A stretch of DNA of 64,000 nucleotides, taken from Meandrina meandrites. Lineage: Eukaryota; Cnidaria; Anthozoa; Scleractinia; Meandrinidae. The stretch lies in the NCBI GenBank assembly GCA_963693305.1, contig OY855905.1:20882437-20946436 (forward strand), written 5' to 3'. Below the pieces are notes generated by a model. That model was given only the letters and a program-made list of their open reading frames with translations. It did no database searches and was not told the DNA's origin. Made by a program: the position numbers and the translations under genes. Positions 47,001-57,700 of the stretch are shown in pieces (within the stretch, counting starts at the first letter, position 1; each line of letters begins with the position of its first letter).

Positions 47001-50000
47001 GCTGGAAAGATTTTAAAGATGACGTTTTTATGTGCTACTGATGTACATCAGGTGGTGACTAAATGCTTAAAAATTAAAGAGCTTCTACAGCAGCTGTTGT
47101 TTTGAAAGTGTAGGCCTACCTTCGCAACACTGTACGTTTGTGAAAGTCCCTCCTTATCATTAGCTAACTAAATTAAATTGGGTACCCTCGGTAAGCTTTG
47201 TGTCTTCTTGGTGTTGTGAAGATTTCCAACAGCTGAAGTATTTATTTAAGAAAAAACACAGTACTATATTGTACATTAAGCTTATTGATTTTAAAGTTCA
47301 TTGTATATATTGCATTGATAGGTTATAATATATTATGTTGCTTAAATTTATTATTTTGTTTTGCATTAGACTGAAGTGGATCCTGGTACTGTTGTAATGA
47401 AGCAGTCTTCTCGGTATCTTTGCTGTGGTGATACAGCTGGCAAGGTACAACAAGATCCTGGGTATGCATGTGTACAATGTAATCCAGACAAAACAGTCTG
47501 GTTATATGCAACAGATGTACACATTTTGCCTATTACTGAGTACGGACGGACGCAGATTTCTGGGGAGCGATCTCCCTCCTCAACCCCACCACCTCACAGT
47601 TTCATGTAATACAGTCATTGTATAATCCCTGCAGATGCTGGAGATTTTTCAATGCTAGAGGCTTACCATGCAGTGTTGCTTTATGCCTAGTTTCCAATTT
47701 AAAAGTAATGAACTAATCCTGGATAGGATGCCATGAATCCTTGATATGTTGGTATCAATCTAGAGCTGTATAAATAATTAAGTACACCAGAGACTCAGAT
47801 GTGCAAACTAAGGAACATTATTAAGGTGCTTGAAAATTTTGTGTTACCTGTTAAATGATGAAATGTATCTTTTAAATATGTCTGAGATAACAGCCCGGGG
47901 GGGCACTCCCATATATGGGCTATATAGGTATGTGCCGCGGGATAGGGTATGGTTTTTGGGTTCTCAGTCCTTAAATAGGGTATCATTTTTGCTCCTTTTG
48001 GCATTGTGTTCCCGGTGTTATCCTTAGATAGGGTACCTAAATTCTATCAGCTAAAATAAATGCCCAACTAAATGTAACAAAAAAAATGGTCTGTTTAAAC
48101 TATAAACTATCAACTAGTAGCAAAGCGATTTGTACAGATTTGTGTTTTGCCACGTGCGGTTAGCCGTTATTTGGATTGTCACCCAACGCTTCTCCTCTCC
48201 TTGAATAGGGTGTCATTTTTTGGGTTTGAGCCTTAAAAAGGGTATCAATTTTCGTTTTCTTTATCCTTAAATAGGGTCAGGGTTTAAGAACCTTCGTGGC
48301 ACACCCCTATCCAAAATTTATGGGAGTACTCCCCCCCCCCCTGGGGATAACAGTCAGAGAACAATGTGTAATCTCATTCATTTGACAGGTGCGACTGAGA
48401 GATCCTTCTTCTCTTAAGAGCGAGCATGTGCTAGAGGCCCACACAGGCACTCTGTCAGATTTTGATGTATCAGGAAATCTTCTGGTCACTTGTGGGTTTT
48501 GCTCAAGGTACAAGATCTTTAGTCAAAATTGATTGTTTGCTCATTATAAAGATTCAGTGCTTATTGAGAGAAAAAAAATTATTTTAAATACATAATGCTT
48601 TTTTTAAAAAACCAAACATCCATTCAGCTTGCATCAAGCTTTACGCTGAAACTTGGTCAAAGGCTCCCTGTCAAAGTGTTGTAAACTTATTTTTGAGAGC
48701 ACTTCACAAGTGCTGTCAGAATTTCAGAACTGCACTGTTTAATATGCACATTAGCCAATTTCTAGCCGGCCAAAAGGTCTGAAACTCACCTACATGTATG
48801 CCTGTGGGCAACACAATCAGGAATGGCCTGTTAACAAAGCCTGAATTTATTAATAACACTTTTGAACTGTTTCTTGTAGGATGGGGCATTTGGCAATAGA
48901 CAGATTCCTTATGGTGTATGATCTTAGAACTCTAAGAGCCCTTCCGCTCCAGGTAAAATTGTACAGTGTATATTGATTTCATTCTTGTGTCCCAGGGGGG
49001 TGGGGAGAGAATCCTTTGAGGAGTGTTTTCGAAATTTTCTGGTGAGCAGCCCTGTCAACTTTATAGGGGAGTCCCCTCCTGGGCTTGTGTATTGCATTAG
49101 CAGCAATGCACCAAATGCCGATTTGTTTTATATGTGTATCTTGTATAATTATTTGAAATGATCTGCAAGTTTCAACTACAACACTGTCAGTGCTGTTTGG
49201 TTGCCTAAATGTGTTTGCTTGACTGTTTAGGTTGCTGTTGATCCACTGATGTTAAAGTTTGTTCCAGCATTTACATCAAGAGTAGCAGTTGTTTCCCAGG
49301 TCAGGGTACACTTAGTGTACATGTACTTGTAGAGAGTGTTTTTAATTGATTAAATATAATAGACATGAAAAAAATTACAGTAACTTAATTCTGATTGACT
49401 AAAACAGGAGTGCAGTTTTTGTGTAACATGGTGAATGCAAAAATGTGTAACACCAGTGCAAATTACAAACTGATTATTCGTTTGATTTATTTTAACATGG
49501 GAATAGTTCCAAAATTATGCTGTAACTTACTATGTTTTATTTTCTGTCTTTGAATATATTTCACTTCTTAATATCTATTATTAAATCATCGAGAAATTGC
49601 GCGCGCTGTGATTGGCCAGTTTGAGTTCATTATAGCTCCATAAAGCACTCTGCTTACGTCGCGCGCGTGCTTTATGGAGTTATAATGCACGCTGCTTACG
49701 TCACAAGTTTTAGCGCGCACATTTTCTTTAACATTTTATAAAAGAAATAAAGAACTTGTCCTCGTGCATTGTTGAGTTATATAAGCACTTGGGAATTTTT
49801 AAGAACACTCGAGAAGTGCGAGAAGCACTCGGCTACGCCTCGTGCTTCTCTATGCACTTCTCTCGTGTTCTTAAAAATTCCCGCGTGCTTATATAACTCA
49901 ACAATGCACTCAGGCGCGTTTTTTATTTCCTTAATATTTATATATATGTTTTCTTAGAATGGTCAGTTCCAGCTCCATGAACCAGGTGGTCTGGTCACGC

Positions 50001-51222
50001 AGTCGTCAATGATGGTATACCATGTCAACACTCATGGAACCTTATGTACAACATTTGACATTTCTGCAACATGTCAGGCTATGGTATTTGGTGATGCAGG
50101 AGGTAATTTGTACAGTGAGACTTTTAAAGCCAATAAAAAGTGGCATAAAATTTGCATCAGTTTGTATTCAAATTGTAGGACACCCCAAAAATCTGTGTAA
50201 TGATTGGAACCATATAATTCTCTATTTCCAGGAAATACACATCTATGGGGAGATACCCAGGAAAAAGAAGTAGCTTATAATGTATATTCAAGACCAACAG
50301 AGTTCGCACATCCAGTAAGTGGCTGCATTAATAGAGAGGTTAAGCATGACGTTTACGGCAAACGGCAAAAATCGAACTTTTGGTGTCTGATTTTAGCCGT
50401 TTGTACAATTTAGGGAAATTGTTTACATTTACGGTGATTAAGGGATTTTTTTCCTATTTTTCGACTGGCTTTATTTAAGTGCTAAAGAAAAAGTGAGCAA
50501 AATCAGAATTATTTTTGCCGTTTGCCGTTTGCCGTAAACGTCATGCTTAACCCCTCTAATATTTTCAAGTATCAACGTGAAGTAGTTTCTCAAAATGAAT
50601 GTTAAATTTGGCAAAATTTGCACAAATTCATTTCTTCTAAGAACAGAGAAATGAGCATTAGAAAGAAACCATCTGGTGTATTCTGCTGCCTAAAGAAAAG
50701 TCTTAAGCACGGTGGTAGCACAACGTTTGAAACCATTCAGTTTGGCAGGCCTTGCCGTGCCGCATGACATTAGAGCGACTTGGTTTCAAATGCTGTACTC
50801 TTGTTCCGGTTTGTTTTGTTGTTTCTGATAAAATTTGGAATTTAGCGTTACTGCATTAAATTCGACGTTTCAAAACATTGCCGTGCTATCGACATGCCAC
50901 TGCCAGGCCAAATTCATTTGCGTTCGGCACGGCAGTAGCACGACGTTTGGAACAGACCTATTAAGTGTAAGAATGTAAGAATGTCTAAAGTATGTTTATT
51001 AACAAACATCAATTAAATCATCAGAAGAAACGGACCAAGTACCAATCATCGTTCTATGGACCCTTGTCCGCACACCACAAAACTGATGTTTTCCATATAT
51101 TGAACTTAACTATTGGACCAGCTCACGCTGTGTTTTTTTTTCTGGCAGATCCCTCATCTTCCGCCTTTGGCTATTGATGATTACTCAGTCCCTTTATCTT
51201 CATTTCCTCTTCCAATGTCCAA
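41055..51222 (+). CDS. PAN2: PAN2 exons 1-10: N-terminal WD40 domain
   Basis: PAN2 is the catalytic subunit of the cytoplasmic PAN2-PAN3 poly(A) nuclease, which makes the first trimming of mRNA tails. Exons: 41055-41198, 45664-45830, 46831-46951, 47370-47444, 48389-48507, 48880-48952, 49231-49299, 49958-50102, 50232-50314, 51149-51222. The start ATG is the first in frame, and a GTG|GTAAGAG donor-like site inside exon 1 is not used, because the frame runs on to family sequence (VLFDPLEELVWTGNQS). The encoded beta-propeller blades match PAN2 order: GYLASYFGPELQKYTSFKVH, LQCMLQRDETHLWVAGHQG, LCCGDTAGKV, GTLSDFDVSGNLLVTCG, MVYDLRTLRALPLQV, FVPAFTSRVAVVSQ, CTTFDISATCQAMVFGDAGG, SRPTEFAHP. This domain contacts PAN3 and RNP. 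Intron 1 is 4.5 kb. Confidence 0.92.
41573..41878 (-). pseudogene. possible exon remnant of an uncharacterised transposon-associated protein
   Basis: After a TTTCCTAG acceptor the minus strand is open for about 97 codons with protein-like content (GYIHNLSPIKTAKKKQAKH, YNFQLLQ, VVGFNTSTYLHIQLYQDSET). This is reminiscent of repetitive uncharacterised proteins common in cnidarian genomes, but I cannot name a family. The neighbouring upstream segment (about 41970-42030) reads KHPIKETKAAAMERK up to a donor at about 41970, with a stop just upstream, so the gene looks broken. Confidence 0.35.
44096..44760. repeat. tandem array of a ~150-250-bp unit
   Basis: CGAAATAATTCG recurs at about 44096, 44283, 44535 and (as CGAAATAATTAGG) 44686, each followed by GATGGCGAAC, an ACACTCGAATTCAT block and ACAACAAATCCAAGATGTA. 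About four degenerate copies with internal deletions are present. On the minus strand most units carry a donor-like CGGTAAGTAATTTG. Confidence 0.8.
47894..48345. mobile_element. 452-bp CCCGGGGGGG-ended element with 8-bp target duplication
   Basis: GATAACAG occurs exactly at 47886-47893 and 48346-48353. The element starts CCCGGGGGGGCACTCCCATA and ends with a long C run then CTGGG, with mirrored GGGAGTACTC and TGCCGCGG/CGTGGCACA blocks. Several AAATAGGGT copies are internal. The 8-bp duplication suggests hAT. It lies in PAN2 intron 4. Confidence 0.8.
49590..49915. repeat. nested inverted repeats in PAN2 intron 7
   Basis: A long hairpin (about 49754-49905) pairs TGCATTGTTGAGTTATATAA with its mirror TTATATAACTCAACAATGCA through arms containing GGGAATTTTTAAGAACAC and AGAAGCAC, around a loop TCGGCTACGCCTC. 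A second palindrome (ATAGCTCCATAAAGCA / TGCTTTATGGAGTTAT) precedes it at about 49632-49684. Confidence 0.7.
50330..50569. mobile_element. 240-bp element with long terminal inverted repeats
   Basis: TAGAGAGGTTAAGCATGACG then TTTACGGCAAACGGC at the left is mirrored by GCCGTTTGCCGTAAACGTCA then TGCTTAACCCCTCTA at the right. Arms are about 36 bases with one mismatch near the end. No coding capacity. In PAN2 intron 9. Confidence 0.75.
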
Positions 51223-51731
51223 GTAAGTCGCCACATTAAATACATGTATTTTGTAAAGAACAAATAGAAAAAAAGCTTAGTTTTAAGTTTCTATTTGTTG
51301 CTAGTTCTGACGACCTAGTTTGTACATATAACGTATAAAATATGTATAAGGATGTCTCAGTTTTGTTTACTGAATGGAGGGAATTTGTACTTACCAGTTT
51401 AAATTAGTTTTTTTAGTTCTTCGAAATCATAACAAAATCGTTAGACAATTTGCTTTGGATAGATTAAAACATCAGGCAATATATTACGGCGTGTGCCTAA
51501 CTTATAGTGAAATAAAATATGCACATGATTGAACACAGCCTGTAAGTTATGTATTACCCAATGTTTGTTCAAAAAACTCACTTGTAGATACTTGTAAACG
51601 TCCTCGCCCATTGCAAATCCAGTTATTGGCGTAGTTTGTTCTCATATTTTACAACGTAATTCTAAACGTAAGACTGATTTGTGTATTGAAACTAACTGCG
51701 TTCTATTTATTTTTGTTTCATCTTTTCATAG

Positions 51732-54700
51732 TGGGGCTCTTCTTTCTGACTGGCCAGAAGAAAATATGGTGGCTGGAGACAGGTATGAGAACACTATGGA
51801 CTCTGAATTGATTATCTTTTACTTTGATGAAATAAAATGCGTTGAATATTAACCACTTTTCATTCTCTCACAGACCTACTCCAGCAATTGAACCTGAAAT
51901 TCTTCGCACTGTGGTTGTGAGGCATTTTATCGGCTATGCACCAAACCCTGGCAACAGAAAACGAAATCAGGTACTGTAAGTTACTTGTGTAACATATTAT
52001 TAAAAACTAGCAATGGTATATTGCAATTCCTGAGTTTTGATTGGTTAACAGGCAATGGTATATGAGCTCATATACCACAAATATCGTAGCCGATACGTGT
52101 CAACGAAAACAGCTGGGGAGCTCAATTATTGCAATTCTTTTGGGCGTTTTTAATAAAACAATTATTCCACTCGCGCTTGTTGAATATGAGATCGTTATAG
52201 CCAATGAAGCGCTACGCGCCTCGTTGGCTATCTACCATCTCATAGCCAACGCGCGAACTACTTGTGTAAGTTGCTGGGCTTGTTCATATGCATATGTTCT
52301 CCCTTGAGTGCACCGTTTACTAAACCTTTCTGTCTCGGGAGTGAAATAGTGGAAGTGCGTGTTTTTCTTGGGTACAAGGGTATAAACTTAACTTGCTAGT
52401 GCAGTTTTTATGCAAATCAATTAACCAGTCCATGTGCGTTTCATGATGCCTGTTATTTACTTAGTTTGCAATTTGTTTTTACTGTACTGACAAAATTTAT
52501 TACCTCACACCTGCAGATTTACTCTATGAGGACAACAGTTCTTTTATGCAGGCGAAGGCCAGTGGCGGATCCAGACCTTCAGCTAAGGAGGGGACCCGCT
52601 TGACTATGAATGTTGAATTCTGCGAAGATAATTCCAGCGCTTCAAAGAAAATGCGCTATTCCGAAAAAATAAGGTGGGGGCCCGGGCCCCCCGGGCCCCT
52701 CCCCTGGATCCGCCACTGAAGACGTACCAATCTATGAATACATTGATTATTGTAGCCGCCTTTGCTTGTCTTAATGCGTATTTTTTTAAACTTTTAAATT
52801 TGTTTAGGTAGCATACCCTCTGAAAGATACAGCAATCATCTCTCCAGAGGAGGAAAATACTGTTCCGGATTCGCCCATGAACAGAGGTACTGTCAGCTGT
52901 TCCACGTTATATCCACCAACCACCTTCCCTCGCCTGGAATCATACAGTATTCTGAAAAGAATGAAGCGGGACATCTCGCTCCGCCATCTTTGTAATAGCC
53001 TGGCTGGCTGGCGGGAATAGCGGGCACGAGTGAATTTTTTCCTCGTATATGTTCGCCCGCGCGAGGACTCGCCCGATCCCGCGCGGCTTCGCCGCCAAAA
53101 CAAAAGCGCAGGACCATTAAAAAAGCACTCGCTCGCGAAATCCCGCCAGCTACGCAGGCCATCTTAGGCTTGATTACCAGCCGCTGTCCGGGGAGGAACA
53201 AAGACCGGACTAGAGATAGCGGCGGAAATCGAGCCTAAGGCTATCTTTGTGTCATTTGCATAGCGTTTTCCTCAATTTGCTAGTAGGAAATAGGGGCTTC
53301 TTGGTAAGGTGGATTCGTTATTTAGGCTGTCAATAAAGGAAATTGGACTAGAAGAAATTGCTTCAAGTATTCAGCGACAGAGCAATTCTGTATGTGTGAT
53401 TTCAGACGATGATCCTGGCAGCATCATACCAAAGCACTACAGAAGAGTGGAAATCAAATATTCCAAACTTGGTAAGTTACGTCGACGCAGTACTTAAAGA
53501 ATCAAAGACATGATGATGACAAGTGCTTTAGTTGCTGAAGCAGAAAATACAACATTTGACGCTAGGTGACGTTTTCTACATTTTTCTAACTTACATCGTT
53601 TCAAGACAAAAAAGATGCCAGAAAATAGCGGGCTGTGAACAGTCTAGCGAAAAACGAAAGGCAATGGGCATTTTAGTTCAATAGTGCTAAACGTAACGTG
53701 TATAGTTCTTCTGTTTCCTTGTTTTGAAGTTAAGTTTCTTGCTTGATGTATGATGTATTCTTTATGTTGTCATTTCAGGTGTTGAAGACTTTGATTTCAA
53801 ACACTACAACAGGACATCGTTTGCTGGATTGGAAACACACATTCCTAATGCGTACTGCAATGCCATGCTACAGGTAGGCATCAAGACAAAAAGACATTCT
53901 TAACAAGATCTCAATATGTGACACTTCTTTCTTTTTAAAAGTGTTATGGCCCTGTTTAATGAAATAATAGTACGTGATAGGCATTTTTTGCATTGCCCAA
54001 ATACAAAATCAGAACGGACTTTCAGTGTAAAACGCCGACATAACAACGTTCGGTGTGCTCAAGCTTTGTCCTGATTGGAACAAAAATCGGAACTGTTCGG
54101 GTACTTCACGAAGATTGGTCGGTAACAGCACTTGTGATCTTTGACAGTGTATGCCGTCTGACGCTTTATTACATTTTATTTTTTTCCTAGCTGTTTTATT
54201 TTATTGAGCCTCTGAGAGTTGGCATGCAAAACCACTTGTGCCATCGGGAATTCTGCCTAGCTTGCGAGCTTGGCTTCTTGTTTCACATGTTGGACATGTC
54301 ATCTGGGCAAACCTGTCAGGTAAGAACAATCCTAAGTCCGCTATTCAAAACAAATGCTTAGATGAAGCTGGGAAGTTCGAAACAAAAGCCTGGCACTCTC
54401 TGGGCTTGTCACGCAATCTTTCCTCGGACGATCGCGTGACGAGCCCAAAGAAGCTAAGAAAGAAAACTTTTAAAATATACATAACAAGGGAGTTTTTTTG
54501 TCAACGTGTGTAATTAGCGTTTGCTTGCGAACGATCCAATCCAAGAGAAAGAATCAATGTAAAAGGCTTCTTTGCTCATGGGATCTTAGTTTCATAATCA
54601 GTTTTATGTTTGAAACAATAATCATTTAATAGTAACTTGATTGGAACATTAATTCAATGTCGTCTTGTTGACGAGTTTATTGATTCTCGTCACCTATCTA

Positions 54701-57700
54701 CTTGTCAGTGTATTGATTTTGTAAGGAGAAATTATATCTTAGTCGTTCTTCTAACTTAGTTAGTTAATAGTTCTCTCTTGATGTGAATATTATGGAACAT
54801 TTGCAGGTGAAACTTTAGCGGTAATTTCTTGCACTTGATATGCACCTTCTCCCTCAATCTTCCCCCAAAGTCTGAATAGAGTTAATGCACTGGTACTGCT
54901 CCACATCGAGCGGCCCGGTTCGACTGAGCCGGCCTTGGCCGGGGTCACTGCGTTGTGTTCTTGGGTAAGACACTTTACTCTCATAGCGCCTCTCTCCACC
55001 AAGGAGTATAAATGGGTACTGGCGAATTTAACGCTGGGGGTAACCCTACCATGAACTAGTAGCATGCCATCCAAGTTGCTTAATGCTGTTGAAGCCGGGA
55101 TAAGTTCCTGCCTGATGGGCCACCAGGCTTGTATGCAGACTTTACCCAACTTGTTCCACGTGGTAAACATTGATAAAGACAGGATATTATCGTCTCATCG
55201 TCTCTTGTTTATTTCTCACAGGCCAACAACTTTCTTCGAGCTTTTCGCACAATTCCCGAGGCAGCAGCGCTTGGTTTAGTTTTAAATGATGTTGACGAGT
55301 CATTTGGAAATGCTAACTTTCCCCGCTTGATACAGAGCTGGTTTAGATTTGTTCTTCAGCAAATGCACCAGGTAAACTGCTGTTTGTTTTACTTATAGTT
55401 CTTCTTTCCTCACCTTGGAAGCCGATTTATAGCAAGATATCGACTGTTCACGCAAACGGTGGGTCTTTCCTTGGACATGTTGTGTACAGCTAGATTATCA
55501 TTTAAATTTTTGTTGATCTTTAACACTTTTCTACCGACAGGACACCCTTGAACCACCAACTGCCGTGGAAGGAGTAAAGGATGACAAACAAAATCCGTGA
55601 GTACAAGAACGTTATGCCATAGTACATTCAACCCAACTAGGCAGCCAATCAAAGCACGCGTTTTATACCATTTTATGATCCACTGTGCTGATACTAAGGT
55701 TTTCATCTGTCCTTTTAATGTAATGTAGGTTGAGCAAAGCGCAACAGTCTTCCATCATTCATCGCTTGTTTGGTTCAAATGTTCAGATGCTAAGTCGCTG
55801 TCGCTGTGGTAACGAGTCCAAAAGAGATTCCACCACATTGCTCTTCAATTTAGAATACCCTGAACTGTCCGATGGTAAGATTACCTTATTCGTTTTCTCT
55901 TTTGTATACATGTAGTTATTGGGAGAGACTACTTGTTTCTTTCAGAATCTCATTTCTTGAGCTCGTTGTTTTGTTTTATTTTTCCTTTTTTTCATTCACG
56001 TACGTTAGTTCAACACGGTTGACGGCAAGTCTTGCTGTTCAATTTTCGGTCATTTTCTTGTGAATCGCGTATTACGTGTTTACTTTCTTCAATGAGAAAA
56101 TTTAACGTTTGCACTTACAGTTTTCTAATGGCTCTCTCGTGAACTCTCTGGAAAAGAAACGCGACGCACAGTCATGAAGAAGGTAACTCCCTTCTGAGCC
56201 GAGGTGGAATTTTACGATCGAATTGTTATTAAAGGCAATCAATGGACAACCCTTTCTCGTAACAAAGAAGATTGATCCGTGATCGACAAAATTGCTAAGC
56301 TTTTTACTTAAGTTAGCGAAGGAATGCCTTGTAACTGATTTCTTTTTCCTCGTGTATAGAGAAACAACAGGGTTCTGTGAGCTTCGAGTCCGTGTTGTTG
56401 TCAAGTATGTGCCGAGAACAAAGCATGCAAGCTTGGTGTGACCAGTGCTCGAGATACCAGCCTACGGTAGGCGTTTTGCTTTTTCAGATCTGACCAGTTC
56501 GCAGCTCGTCTTTGGCCGCTCCTCGCTTTGCTTTCTTCTGGCATTATAACAGAACGATATTCTGTCCAATTTAGACATAAATATAATTGGATGAAGAAAC
56601 TTCTGAATACTTCTAAACAAGGCAAGGCCGAGTCCAGTTTGGTTAACCAACAACCATTTAGTCTTGTTACGTATTAACTGTTAACCGTTGGCTCCTTGAC
56701 TGGTTGAAAATGTTTGAAACCAAGCCAAGTGAAGGATGTTACAAATGAATTCAACATTTCGAGGAGTGGCGGCGAGTGCATTTTACCCACCGGAAGATAG
56801 GTTATCTTTTCAAAGTGTATTTTTGGGAAAAGCGATGGGTAAGAATGAAAGGGTGAAAGAGAACGGCCAATTAATTTCTTTAAAGGCTTCATTTCTTTCA
56901 CTAGCGACAGAGCGCGACGGAGTCGGAAGAATGAAAACATTTCCATTTTCTACATTTCCATTTTCTTCCGGTTCCACTATCCAGTGAAAACTAGGTTGTC
57001 GGAGTTGCAGGTATAGAAGCGGAAGAACAGACCAGTTACAATGCTATAGTTCTAGTTCGCACTTCGAGTGCTTCCTTTCTGCTTGCGACTCCGACAATTT
57101 AGTTTTTACTAGTTTTTTTATCGAGATCATAGCGACAGAGTTCACCGCGGTCAAACGCTTGAGGCTGTTTTTGTTTCGGAGGAAATCGTTCACGGTGATG
57201 TGAAAACATCAGCAAGGATATGTAAAATAGCTGCCGAGTGAAAATATACTTTCTGTTCTCCCTAACAAAACAGGTTTCTTCACTTTTTAAATGCTCCTCA
57301 ACCCGTCCAAAATTGCTTTGGCAATGGCGCCGACAGTCCGCATTTCCCCGTTTTCAAACACTTAGAATTTTATTAGTAAAGTTCCAAAAAATTTAGTAAA
57401 TCAGCATAATGTCGTTTAAGTATTGAACTTTGAACAGTGGAAAGGAAAGCTTATTTTTGAATTACTTTTCTTGCTTTTTGTTGTTGTTGTTGTTGTTTTT
57501 TTTACGTTTGACCACGGTTAAGCGACAGAGTCATAAGCTGAATCGGGACTCTGCTTATGACTCCATCGGTTTGATTTTCACTAGATCGTAACACTCTGCG
57601 CTTCTGATTACGACTCCGTCGCTAGTGAAAACAAGCCTTTAAGTAACTAAAATGTTCGTGGTATTTTATTTAAGCGAGGTAACATTTCGTTTTCTGCTGT

